Positions 49,304-57,333 of a stretch of 64,000 nucleotides of DNA are shown here, piece by piece. Source of the stretch: Streptomyces chartreusis NRRL 3882 (GTDB lineage Bacteria > Actinomycetota > Actinomycetes > Streptomycetales > Streptomycetaceae). The notes under the pieces were generated by a model, which ran no database searches, had not been told where the DNA came from, and saw only the letters and a program-made list of their open reading frames with translations. A program made the translations under genes and the position numbers. Positions within the stretch are counted from its first letter, which is position 1, and the number at the start of each line of letters is the position of its first letter. The DNA lies in assembly GCF_900236475.1 (NCBI RefSeq), contig NZ_LT963352.1:2852001-2916000 (forward strand), read 5' to 3'.

Positions 49304-49708
49304 ATGGGACATGCATTTTCGAACCGAGTGACGGAACTGCACAAGCGGGGGAAGACCTACCAGCGGATGGCTGCGGACTGTGGCTTCAAGCGGTCGGTCA
49401 CCTGGTGGAACAAGATGTACTGGCTGGAGATCAAAGACCCACCTGAGCCCGGGCTTTTCCCGCACCTCGCCATGGCCCTGGAAGTGTCAGAACGTCGCGT
49501 AGCCGAGATGGTCGCCGAGCAGTGGTGCGGCGTCCGTCCCGACGACGAGGTCCCCGAGCACCTGCGGAATATCGTCCAGCTACTACGGGGCATCGATCCG
49601 GAGGACGTACCCGCGGTCGAAGCAGTTGTGGATCTACTCGTCTCTAAGCACGTGGCCGAGACCACTCGTGGCCGGAGGGTCGTCAAGGTCAAGGCCAAGG
49701 ACTCGTGA
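49304..49708 (+). CDS. Putative DNA-binding protein of the element, 134 aa
   Basis: Soluble protein. The first ~70 residues (TELHKRGKTYQRMAADCGFKR, then LFPHLAMALEVSERRVAEMV) resemble a XRE-like helix-turn-helix with a long insert, and the C-terminal half is helical and acidic with a basic end (RRVVKVKAKDS). The ATG is at 49304; TTGACA at 49267-49272 may be a -35 but a matching -10 is not clear. It lies between the tRNA and int, where AICEs often hold regulators. Function only inferred. Confidence 0.55.
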   Translation: MGHAFSNRVTELHKRGKTYQRMAADCGFKRSVTWWNKMYWLEIKDPPEPGLFPHLAMALEVSERRVAEMVAEQWCGVRPDDEVPEHLRNIVQLLRGIDPEDVPAVEAVVDLLVSKHVAETTRGRRVVKVKAKDS

Positions 49709-49769
49709 GTGGGCTCTGCTTGGTAGTCCACTGCCCGCGCTGCCACACCGGCGCGAGTGAGTGGACCGT

Positions 49770-49940
49770 ACGCTCGCGATCGAGTTGAGCGAGGAGGAGC
49801 AGGAGATCCTGGCGTGCTAGGCGCGGCGGCAATCCTCCTCTCAAGCGTTGATGTGGGGGTCAAGGAACCTGATAGTTATCGCCGACCGGGACACGGGCAC
49901 GGATGTCGCTACTGACCTGGGCTGCTCCACTCGGCAGTGA
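49770..49940 (+). pseudogene. Possible remnant of an IS630-type transposase N-terminus
   Basis: In one frame the sequence reads TLAIELSEEEQEILAC, stop, ARRQSSSQAL, then VIADRDTGTDVATDLG. This resembles the start of IS630-family transposases (ELSEEERxxLExxAR...NTDIAxxLGV), but with a stop codon and the rest missing. The match is from memory and short. Confidence 0.35.
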
Positions 49941-50069
49941 TGAAGTTGCAGTCACCGGCTCGCCGCCGCCGGGCAAAGGGCATGGGTGGTGCTCCGCGCC
50001 CGGGTGGGACTGATCAGGAGGATCCACGCTGCGCGGCAGGGAACAACACAGATTCGAGGAGGGTGCAAG

Positions 50070-50411
50070 ATGGGGAACCTAGGTAAGTATCAGGACATCG
50101 TCGAAGCAGCAAAACGAGCAGGCGGCGTCGACGCCTTGATCAAGATCATCCAAGATGCCGCCGTAGCGAAGGCATCCCCAGGAGTATTTAGGAAAGGTGC
50201 CGCACTAGGTGCCGGAGCAGGGGTGGTAGGCACACTAGCAGCAGGCGGAGTTGCAGTCACCGTGAGACGTTCCTTGGATGACAAAAGGGCTCGCGAAGCA
50301 CTGGCTAACGAGGCAGAAAAACAGTTTAAGGCTGAAGTTGAGAAATCCATGAACTCGGATGGTGACAATCCGAAGAGTGGCGAGGGCGATAAAGATTCCG
50401 ACGAAGTTTAA
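50070..50411 (+). CDS. Small protein with Gly/Ala-rich hydrophobic segment
   Basis: 113 aa from ATG 50070, which has GAGGAGGG upstream. N-terminal amphipathic part (LGKYQDIVEAAKRAGGVDAL), then a hydrophobic Gly/Ala stretch (GAALGAGAGVVGTLAAGGVAV) and a charged, acidic tail. Codon use is more AT-rich than in the chromosome. I do not recognise a family. It is adjacent to int on the opposite strand. It could be membrane-associated. Confidence 0.6.
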   Translation: MGNLGKYQDIVEAAKRAGGVDALIKIIQDAAVAKASPGVFRKGAALGAGAGVVGTLAAGGVAVTVRRSLDDKRAREALANEAEKQFKAEVEKSMNSDGDNPKSGEGDKDSDEV

Positions 50412-50621
50412 GACTGGCTGACAGGCCCTGCGCACTCTCAGTCGCCGATCATGTCCGTGCCGCTTCCAGCCCGTGACGTGCAGCTTCACACGGCCCCCTG
50501 CGCTCCCGCATTGAACTTGCCGACGTGCCAGTAGCAAGCGAGATGAAGCCACCGCACTACAGGCAGTGCGACTCAGCTCACTCTTTACTAACCAAGCATC
50601 AGCGCGGGTAGAAAAGCGACG

Positions 50622-50650
50622 GAGGCCCCAGGCGGCGTGCCTGAGGCCTC
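50622..50650 (-). terminator. Terminator of the int operon
   Basis: GAGGCC then CAGGC pair with GCCTG then GGCCTC (one mismatch, loop GGCGT), 20 nt past the int stop. Confidence 0.7.
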
Positions 50651-50669
50651 AGTGTGGGTGCAGGTTGTC

Positions 50670-52043
50670 TCACTCGTACTCGCGGAGGAGGTCCTCGATG
50701 CGGCGGTTGGCGACGTCCTGCCGTCCATCGAGGCACTTCGCGTAGCGGGTCAGCAGGACCTCAACGCTGTTGCCGGCGCGCTCGGCAACCTCAGTCGGGT
50801 CGACTCCGGCGTTGAGCCACGTCGACAGCGCCGAGTGCCGAAGGTCGTACGGCCGACTCGCGAGCGGCGAGGCCGCTACGGCCGGCGGGAGCGCCAGGAG
50901 CCGAGCCTCCTGCCACACGCGGTAGTAGGTCGAGGACGGGACGACCGAGCCCTTCTCACTGAAGAAGAGCCGCCCGTCTTCCGCCGTGCCGAAGGTGGCC
51001 AGGTGATCGCGCAGCACGGCGACGAGCTGGGGCGGGATGGGCACGGGCCGAACGTCCTCGGTCGGCCGATTCTTGAGTCCGCGGTCGTCGTGCGTCTCCC
51101 CCGAGTCGGTCCACTGCTTGCCGACCGAAGGACGGGTCCGGTGGAGCAGCGCTGACCCCCAGCCCTGCATGGGGAGCACGAGGTCAGTCTCCACCAGGCC
51201 GACCGCCTCAGCAGGACGGAGGCCACCGAAATACATCGCCGCGAACAACCCGACGAGGCGCCGACCGCGAGCCCGCCGGTAGCCACCCACGTAGGACACC
51301 GCTGCCAGGAGATTGCGGGCCTGCTCCGGGTTGGCGACAACGCGCGGATCGACCTGGTTCGAGACCTTGGGCTTCTGCCAGCGCACCGCCGTGATCGGAT
51401 TCTCACGGAGCTCCCCCAGGTCGACCGCGTAGTTCGCAGCGTTGACGAGGGTCCGCCGCTTCCGCCGCACGGTCTCAGCGGCTGCGGCGGTGCCGTCGAG
51501 CTTCAGCTTCAGCCCGTCCAGCACCGCACGGGCCGTTGCGGGTTCAGCGAGATCCGCAAGCGGTCGGGATGCCTTTGCCACCCAGTGCAGAACGTTCCGG
51601 ACGTTCTCCGGGACCTCTCGCTCGTTCGGCCCTGGCAGCACGAAGGCCCAGTTGCGTAATGCCTTACGGATCTCCTCGTCGGACGGCCTCCCCGCGCGCT
51701 CCACAAGCAGTTCCATGGTCACGCTGGTAAGGGATTCGTTGATGCCGTCTCGCGTGTTGGGCGCAGCGTGGGGCCACTTCATCGCGAGGTACCTGAGGGC
51801 GAAGTCGTACCAGGACAACGGCGACTTCTTCTGTTCCATAGAGGCCGGAAGGCCAGTCTCCGTGTCGAACTCTTCGCCGTCCCGCATGGCGCGCATGAGC
51901 TTCGCTCGGTAGTGATCAGCGAGCGCCTTGGTACGGAACGAGTCCGAGAAGACGTTGCCCGCGACGGACCAGCGGACGCCGTACGAGGGCGTCTTGGTGT
52001 CCCGCTTGCGTACGCCCCAGACCTTGACGTCGAGAGACTTCAC
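50670..52043 (-). CDS. int: Tyrosine-recombinase integrase
   Basis: 457 aa from GTG 52043. N-terminal SAM-like core-binding domain (~80-200), then catalytic domain. Arg I is in YFGGLRPAEA, Arg II in PYDLRHSALS (the box usually reads HxxRH; the first His is Tyr here, common in actinobacterial integrases), and the nucleophile is the Tyr in LLTRYAKCLDG. It would recombine the tRNA-Arg attB with attP. The start codon overlaps the xis stop (GTGA), and GGAGG lies 7 nt upstream. Confidence 0.93.
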   Translation of the reverse strand: MKSLDVKVWGVRKRDTKTPSYGVRWSVAGNVFSDSFRTKALADHYRAKLMRAMRDGEEFDTETGLPASMEQKKSPLSWYDFALRYLAMKWPHAAPNTRDGINESLTSVTMELLVERAGRPSDEEIRKALRNWAFVLPGPNEREVPENVRNVLHWVAKASRPLADLAEPATARAVLDGLKLKLDGTAAAAETVRRKRRTLVNAANYAVDLGELRENPITAVRWQKPKVSNQVDPRVVANPEQARNLLAAVSYVGGYRRARGRRLVGLFAAMYFGGLRPAEAVGLVETDLVLPMQGWGSALLHRTRPSVGKQWTDSGETHDDRGLKNRPTEDVRPVPIPPQLVAVLRDHLATFGTAEDGRLFFSEKGSVVPSSTYYRVWQEARLLALPPAVAASPLASRPYDLRHSALSTWLNAGVDPTEVAERAGNSVEVLLTRYAKCLDGRQDVANRRIEDLLREYE

Positions 52044-52234
52044 GCCGCCGCCTCCAGCTGTCGCAGCCACGCGGTGAAGTCACTCCGCCACACCCGCAGC
52101 TCCCCGTTGGGCAACTTGAAGGCGGCAGGCCCGTATCCGAGCTCGCGCCAGCGATAGAACGTCCGGCGAGAGACTCCGCCCAGCTCATCCAGGACCTGGC
52201 GGACGGTCATCAGTTCGTCTCGACGGCGGTCCAT
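52040..52234 (-). CDS. xis: Excisionase (helix-turn-helix)
   Basis: 64 aa, MerR-like winged helix of the type used as excisionase (VRQVLDELGGVSRRTFYRWR). Start ATG 52234 with AAGGAGA; this start overlaps the end of rep by 25 nt. An ATG at 52210, overlapping the rep TGA by one base, is an alternative. Stop overlaps the int start, so rep, xis and int are coupled. Confidence 0.85.
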   Translation of the reverse strand: MDRRRDELMTVRQVLDELGGVSRRTFYRWRELGYGPAAFKLPNGELRVWRSDFTAWLRQLEAAA

Positions 52235-53529
52235 GTTGGTTCTCCTTCCGTTCCAGGGGCGGCTTCGAGTGAGGCGGCAAGCCAGGTTTCGCCATGGCTG
52301 AGGCCAGTGCCGGCGAACACCCAGTGGGCAAGGACGAGCGTGGTTTCGCCGTCCTGCGGGACGGCCGGCGCCGCTTGAGCCCGGCGCCACTCGGCACGGG
52401 CGTCGCGGAGTGCACCGAGGGTCGTGGAGTAGCGGCGGGACTTGGTGGAGAAGTGGCCTCGGAAGCCGAGCATGTGCGCCCACGCCCGAAGGCGGAGGTC
52501 TGCCAGCTCGCGGCGAGCACCGAGGGAACAGGCAGTTCGGATCATGCGCCGGGCGTGCTCGGTGATCCGGGCCTGGGCCAGCTCGGCGAGGAAGCGGATC
52601 GGCCGGTCCAGGGTGCCGGTCGCTGTCTCGGCACCCTTGGTGGCGTACTTGGCGATGTACGCCGCTACGGCCCGTTCGGTCAGCTCCTGGCCGTCGTCGA
52701 AGTCGGCGGAGCGGATCGTGCGCACGTCGAGCTGACGGCCGAAGACAAAGCGATGCGCCCGGCCGTCGATCTTCGGTCCGTCCAGGCGCGCAGCCGTGGC
52801 CGCGACCTGGATGGCGTCGGTGAGCAGGTCGGCGGTGGCCCAGGTCGGAGGTGCGGTGTCGCCGCCCTCTGGGCCGTCGAGGCGGATGACCGCGTGGAAG
52901 TGGACGGCACCGCGCTTTTGGTACTCGGCCACCTTCGCGAAGGAGACCCGCGCGTGGTGCCGGAACGCCCGCTGTGTGAGGCCGGCGCGCTTGGCGACCT
53001 CCCGGCGTAGGTAGATCGAGAAGCGCCGCCACAGGGCACCGGCGTGCGCGTTCCAGAGGACGGCCGCTTCGTAGTCGTAGGTGTCCGGGTCGAGCGGAGT
53101 GCCCAGGGCGGGATCCTGTTCGTCGTGGCGGATGCCGCAGCGGCAGTCCCGGCCGCCCGAGGGACGGTTGTGGACCGGTCCGAAGCTCGGGGCGGTGAAG
53201 GTGGCGAAGACGCGCGGGTGCGCCGCCACCTGTTCCGAGGTGCACTTGCCGCCGCGCAGTCCGGCGGTGATCAGGTGGTAGGTGTCGCGACGGTAGGTCT
53301 CGGCGCAGGCCGCGCACCGGGTTGCGCGGCGGTTGTTGCAGCGGACGAGGAGCTGTCCGGCGGGGAGGCTGGCGGAGTCCAGGTGACGCAGGACGTTGCC
53401 GATCTCGCCGGTCGTCGTGTTGATCGCGTACTCGGTGCGGTGGCCGTCGAGGCGGACCGGGTGGGTGCAGCCGCCCAGGCCGGAGAGTTGGTGGGCCAGC
53501 TCGGGCAGGTTGCCGAGGGAAGCCAGCAT
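52210..53529 (-). CDS. repSA: RepSA-type rolling-circle replication initiator
   Basis: 439 aa from ATG 53529. HUH motif in GAVHFHAVIRLDG (His210, His212) and the catalytic Tyr motif AYIAKYATK (Tyr291 or Tyr295), with CNNRRATRCAACAETY as a probable zinc finger near residue 65-80. Nicks the element's replication origin during excised rolling-circle replication. The frame is open further upstream with the plausible sequence TRQTPPPLAELS, and a GAGAGGAA site is followed by ATC ATC, so the true start may lie there. Confidence 0.9.
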   Translation of the reverse strand: MLASLGNLPELAHQLSGLGGCTHPVRLDGHRTEYAINTTTGEIGNVLRHLDSASLPAGQLLVRCNNRRATRCAACAETYRRDTYHLITAGLRGGKCTSEQVAAHPRVFATFTAPSFGPVHNRPSGGRDCRCGIRHDEQDPALGTPLDPDTYDYEAAVLWNAHAGALWRRFSIYLRREVAKRAGLTQRAFRHHARVSFAKVAEYQKRGAVHFHAVIRLDGPEGGDTAPPTWATADLLTDAIQVAATAARLDGPKIDGRAHRFVFGRQLDVRTIRSADFDDGQELTERAVAAYIAKYATKGAETATGTLDRPIRFLAELAQARITEHARRMIRTACSLGARRELADLRLRAWAHMLGFRGHFSTKSRRYSTTLGALRDARAEWRRAQAAPAVPQDGETTLVLAHWVFAGTGLSHGETWLAASLEAAPGTEGEPTWTAVETN

Positions 53530-53659
53530 GGAGAGTTCCGCCAGCGGGGGCGGAGTCTGCCGGGTGATGATGGGTGTTCCTCTCTGCTGTTTCGACGGTT
53601 GGAGGGGCGGCCCCGGGGCGGCGGGATGCTTGGCGGCTTGCTACCGCCCCGGCGGCCGG

Positions 53660-53905
53660 TCAGCGCTTGTTCGCGCCGTTGAGCAGGGAGCGCAGGACCA
53701 CGGCGGCGATGGCCACGGACACGGCCGTGACGGCGACGGCCGCCAGGAGCGCGGTGAGCACAATGCCGACGACCACCACACCGGCGACCGCGCCCGCGTA
53801 CGGAGTGAGCGACCGGCCCGCGGATGGCACCGGAACCTGCGTCTGCTGCGGGACGACGGGTGTCGTCGGCAGCGTCGGGACGTCGGGCAGCTTGGGACGG
53901 AACAT
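53660..53905 (-). CDS. Small Spd-type membrane protein
   Basis: 81 aa from ATG 53905 with AAGGAGGT just upstream. Pro-rich N-terminal 30 residues and a long hydrophobic segment (GAVAGVVVVGIVLTALLAAV) covering 40-70. Likely part of the intramycelial spreading set of the element. Confidence 0.7.
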   Translation of the reverse strand: MFRPKLPDVPTLPTTPVVPQQTQVPVPSAGRSLTPYAGAVAGVVVVGIVLTALLAAVAVTAVSVAIAAVVLRSLLNGANKR

Positions 53906-53919
53906 GGTGGACCTCCTTG

Positions 53920-54114
53920 TCACTTGTGGGGGCCGTTGACCACGCCGACCCCCGAACGGGTGCCGGACTCAATGGCCGGGGCGAGGAAGGTGTGAGAGAG
54001 CCAGAAGCCGAACAGAGCGATCACCACGGCGACCCAGAGACGGATGCTGAGGAACTTGATCGCGGCCCAGGCGATGACGCCCAGGACGAAGACGAGCGGG
54101 AGCGAGACGGTCAC
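53920..54114 (-). CDS. Small two-helix membrane protein of the transfer region
   Basis: 64 aa from GTG 54114 (GAGGAG upstream). Two hydrophobic helices (LPLVFVLGVIAWAAI and LWVAVVIALFGFWLS). Sits between the Spd-type and mobile element transfer genes in one operon; probably membrane-located spread protein. Confidence 0.65.
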   Translation of the reverse strand: MTVSLPLVFVLGVIAWAAIKFLSIRLWVAVVIALFGFWLSHTFLAPAIESGTRSGVGVVNGPHK

Positions 54115-54124
54115 AGCGGTCTCC

Positions 54125-54316
54125 TCAGCGGACGGCGCAGCGATGGGTGCGGGCGGCCAGCTCGGCGGCGGCGCGGCTGTCGTAGTCCGTGGAGAAGCCG
54201 CAGCGCGGGGCCGTGCAGGCGGCGGTGTGCTTCTCGCGGCCCCGGCCGTCGTAGTACGTGCCGACCTGGACCGGGCCGATGCGGACGACGTGGCGGAAAC
54301 GGCGGTTGGCGGGCAT
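54125..54316 (-). CDS. Mobile element transfer protein, small zinc-ligand type
   Basis: 63 aa with AGGAGC upstream of ATG 54316. Basic, with C34, C39, H58 and C60 arranged like a zinc ribbon (HTAACTAPRCGFST and RTHRCAVR). Similar short proteins called mobile element transfer protein occur in Streptomyces AICEs. Confidence 0.7.
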   Translation of the reverse strand: MPANRRFRHVVRIGPVQVGTYYDGRGREKHTAACTAPRCGFSTDYDSRAAAELAARTHRCAVR

Positions 54317-54326
54317 GTGTGCTCCT

Positions 54327-54923
54327 TCAGAGCTGTGCGGCGATGGCTTCGGCCAGTTGTGCCGGTACGCCGAGCCGTGCGCGGAGTGTCGGAGTGTCGA
54401 TGGCCGCTCCGGTCCGCGCTCGGTGTTCGGAGGCGACCTTTCGGGCGTGGTCGACGAGCGCGGCCGGGACCGGCACCGAGGAAGGGGCGATGGCCGGTCG
54501 AGGTTCGGGCTCAGAGGCCGTCGGCTCGGGGATGACGGGTGCGGGTTCGCCGGTCCTGTCGTGTGCGGTGTGGGCGAGGAGGGTGCCGCCGAGGAAGGCG
54601 ACCGCGGGCCATCCGGCGACGAGGATGCGGAGCCAGGCGGGTACGGCGCCCAGGTCGAGCAGGCCGGCGGTGGCGACGTTGGCGCCGAGCGACGCGGTCA
54701 GCGCCACGAGGAACCAGCACCACCCGCCCGCTTTCCCCCCGCCGGAGCGCAGTCGACGCCAGGCCGCCACCAGCAACAGGTCCACGGAAACCGGGTACGC
54801 CCACGCCTTCCACCCGTGCTGTCCTGCGGCCGAGGCCAGGTCGTGCAGGTGGGCGAAGGACAGCGCGGCGGCGATGACCGCCTGCACGAGCACCGCGTCG
54901 ACGCGGGCCAGGTGGGCGCGCAC
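54327..54923 (-). CDS. SpdB-like membrane protein (DUF2637 type)
   Basis: 198 aa from GTG 54923 (GGAGGG upstream). Three or four hydrophobic helices in residues 1-115, then a Pro-rich linker and a C-terminal helical domain (VDHARKVASEHRARTG). Spd proteins help plasmid DNA spread within mycelium and interact with Tra. Confidence 0.8.
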   Translation of the reverse strand: MRAHLARVDAVLVQAVIAAALSFAHLHDLASAAGQHGWKAWAYPVSVDLLLVAAWRRLRSGGGKAGGWCWFLVALTASLGANVATAGLLDLGAVPAWLRILVAGWPAVAFLGGTLLAHTAHDRTGEPAPVIPEPTASEPEPRPAIAPSSVPVPAALVDHARKVASEHRARTGAAIDTPTLRARLGVPAQLAEAIAAQL

Positions 54924-54945
54924 GGTTCGATTCCCTCCGATGTGG

Positions 54946-55155
54946 TCAGTCAGTGGACTTGAGCTCGTCGGCCCGCGCGCGTGCAGCGGCGGCGACCTCG
55001 GCCGCTTCGGTGTCGCCGGGCCGGTCGGCGGCGATACGTTCCAGCAGGTCCGCCTTAGTGCTCATGAGTTCGCGGTAGTCGCCGACGCCGAATTTGCGGT
55101 GGTCGGCCAGGTCGGCGATCAGCGCCGAGACTTCGGAGATGGACGGGCGGGACAA
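54946..55155 (-). CDS. Small helical protein of the transfer operon
   Basis: 69 aa from TTG 55155, chosen because GAGGGAG sits 5 nt upstream; ATG 55179 gives 77 aa without a clear site. Mostly charged helix (SEVSALIADLADHRKFG and LMSTKADLLERIAADR). Between traSA and spdB; function unknown. Confidence 0.6.
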   Translation of the reverse strand: MSRPSISEVSALIADLADHRKFGVGDYRELMSTKADLLERIAADRPGDTEAAEVAAAARARADELKSTD

Positions 55156-55246
55156 TGTGACTCCCTCGTTTTCGGGCATGGCGGGGTAGGGACTTGGCAC
55201 GAGACGGACGTGCGGGCCGTTGGAACGTGGTTGAGCGGTCAGCCGC

Positions 55247-56622
55247 CTACTCGGCGAGCGGGACTGGCTTGACCAGCGATACCGGGGCGTCAGCCGGCTG
55301 GAGCGGCACCGCGGGCCTGAACGGTTCGAGCGCTGGCAGGTTCGGCACCAGGTGAGCCGATTCCCGGCAGACCGCAGCAGCGTCGCCGAGTGAGAGGTAC
55401 GGGGTGCGGATACGGGACCAGCCGCCGGAGGTGTCACCGGCCACGGCGAGGCCGGGGCGTTCGGGGGCGATGGCACAGGCGGCGGAGACCGCTTCCGGTG
55501 CGATGTCGCCGAGCGCCATCTTTGCGGACGCTTCATCGTTGACGCGGTGGCACACGCGGCCGGTGAGCTGGGCCCGCAGCATGGTCGCGCCCTTGCCCAG
55601 CTCAGCCCCGAACCTCTGCCCGCAGACTTCCAGGTAGATGCAGGCGGCGCGGCCGAGCTGCGCGAGACGGATGAGCTGGGTGACCATCTCATCGCGCTGT
55701 TCCTCGTCCTTGCGCGTGGCAACGAGGAACAGTTCGGCCACTTCATCGACGAACAGCACGATCGGCACCGGCCGTTCTTCCTCGGGCAGGCCCCAAGTAT
55801 CGGAGGTGATCTCCTCGTCCGGGGTGCCCGGCGCGATGCCTTGCCGGGCCTTGATCAGGTCGTACCGGTCTTCCATCTCCTTCACGAGGACCGGCAGCAG
55901 CTCGGCCGCCTGCTCGGGATCGGTGGCCAACGCCGACAGCCGCGGGGCGAAGGGCGCGAGCTCCACACCCCGCTTACAGTCGATCCCGACCAGCGCGACC
56001 GGCTGCTGTGCCAGCCCGGTGACCAGGTGCCGTTGATACATGGACTTTCCCGACAGGGTTGCGCCGAGGGTCAGTTGGTGCGGGATGGTCCGGTAGTCCC
56101 GCACGAAGGCCGTCGCGTCCTCCCTCAGCGCCACCGGCACCTTGAGGAATCCGCGCTCCGCCTTCCTGGGCATCCGGACGTTGCGCAGCACGTCGAAGCC
56201 GACGAGCCGCAGTTCCACCACGCCCGGCTTCACGTCCGTCACGTACACGGCGTGCACGCCCCAGGCATGCCTCAGTCGTTCCGCCGAGGCGGCGACATCT
56301 GCCGGCTCCTGGCCCGGAGCCAGGCGTAACCGAAGCCGCAGGCCCGTCGAGGCGGGCCGGATGACTCCCCGGCGAGGAGGCACCGGCCGGACCTCGCGCC
56401 GAGACGTCGCCTTGACCGCCAGGGCCCGCAGCCGTGAGGGCTGGACGGTCAGGCCGCACGCCTCCATGACGGAGCTGTGGGAGCCGAGGAGCCGGACCGT
56501 CGTATCGGCAGGCCGACCGTGGACCAGTAGACGCCCGGGTGACGAGCCCGGGTGTAGGCGGCCCCGCCACCGAGTCCGGCGAGGGGGCCACCCACCTCCA
56601 GCAGCGTCAACCAGTCCGACAT
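55247..56622 (-). pseudogene. traSA: traSA (FtsK/SpoIIIE-type translocase) with 1-nt frameshift
   Basis: The expected start is ATG 56622 (overlaps the stop of the upstream gene, TGATG), reading MSDWLTLLEVGGPLAGLGG. After LPIR, near 56500, this frame runs into a stop, while the family sequence continues in the next frame as TVRLLGSHSSVMEACG and on to the stop at 55247. One base is missing between them. The downstream part, 406 aa from the internal ATG 56467, keeps Walker A (GATLSGKS), Walker B (IVLFVDEVAEL) and the rest of the motor. TraSA pumps double-stranded DNA through the septum to the recipient. Either a true mutation, a frameshift programme or an assembly error. Confidence 0.75.
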
Positions 56623-56978
56623 CAGGCCGAGGCCTCGGCCCGAGCCGGGAACGTGGCCGGTGTGACGGCTGCGGCGCGAAAGGCGATGCCGTGCCGCTGC
56701 TGACCGTTAAACACGGTCTCCCACGGCCGGGCCACCAGACCCGGCAGCGAGACCGGTGCGCCGAGCGTCAGGCCCTCAGAGATGCCGCTTTCCGGAACGG
56801 TGACCTTGATCAGCGAAGACTCGCCGTCCTCGATGTAGACGGCGCCGATCGTCATGAGTGCTTCGCCGCTGGTGGCGTCCTTGGCGATCTCTCCGGTCTG
56901 GCGGTCCCGAACCTTGGGTTCCGGTGCTTCGGTCAGCAGGATGGTGGCCGCCGAAGTCTCCACACGGATGACACGCAC
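56622..56978 (-). CDS. SCO3933-family regulatory protein of AICEs
   Basis: 118 aa from GTG 56978 (AGGGAGAG upstream). Beta-rich, with ETSAATILL, DRQTGEIAKDATSGEAL and HGIAFRAAAVTPA, as in the SCO3933 family standing just before tra genes. Overlaps traSA by one base. First gene of the transfer-replication-integration operon in this direction. Confidence 0.8.
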   Translation of the reverse strand: MRVIRVETSAATILLTEAPEPKVRDRQTGEIAKDATSGEALMTIGAVYIEDGESSLIKVTVPESGISEGLTLGAPVSLPGLVARPWETVFNGQQRHGIAFRAAAVTPATFPARAEASA

Positions 56979-57026
56979 AGAAATGCTCTCCCTTGCGTTG
57001 CGCCGCACGCGCGTACGGCCGCGTTT

Positions 57027-57040
57027 AGTGATGAATGACT
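57027..57040. promoter_or_regulatory. Imperfect palindrome upstream of the transfer operon
   Basis: AGTGATGAATGACT, an imperfect 14-bp palindrome in the AT-richer patch about 50 bp before the SCO3933-like start, could be an operator. Confidence 0.3.
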
Positions 57041-57113
57041 ACGCAACGGGAGGTTGACCTCATACCGACTGGGCGCGATACGCTCCAGGAGCGTTGATGC
57101 CAAAGACGCACCC

Positions 57114-57161
57114 GGCCTGAGTGGGCTGCCTCCCGCTCAGGCCACATCTGTTTCTGTGGCC
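57114..57161 (-). terminator. Tandem hairpins after the XRE gene
   Basis: GGCCTGAG (57114-57121) pairs with CTCAGGCC (57136-57143), and GGCCACA (57140-57146) with TGTGGCC (57155-57161); the two overlap by 4 bases. Probable terminator of the XRE-ABM transcript. The rest of the 328-bp gap holds the GTAC array and the operon promoter region. Confidence 0.5.
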
Positions 57162-57282
57162 CTTCCGCTTACGCGCCGGTGCAGGTCTGCCTTCCTGCTC
57201 CGGCCCGTTCGCATGTCCGCATGTCCGCACCGCCAACTCCGCTGGACGCGAAGGGGCTTGCCGGCACCAACCACAGTAACCC

Positions 57283-57333
57283 GTACTCCAAGTACTGTCT
57301 AGTACTTCAGGTACCAGTCCGTACTTCGTGTAC
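57283..57333. repeat. Periodic array of six GTAC sites
   Basis: GTAC begins at 57283, 57292, 57302, 57311, 57321 and 57330, alternating 9- and 10-bp steps. Neighbouring units often form inverted repeats such as GTACT-CCA-AGTAC and GTACT-GTCT-AGTAC. The array spans the end of the XRE gene and the gap to the transfer operon. A repeated protein-binding site is the simplest reading. Confidence 0.7.

Noticed and set aside
54915..54935. tRNA T-arm-like GGTTCGATTCC as attR
   Set aside because: It resembles a T arm but does not match the tRNA-Arg 3' end, has no acceptor partner, and lies inside the transfer operon at the start of the SpdB-like gene.
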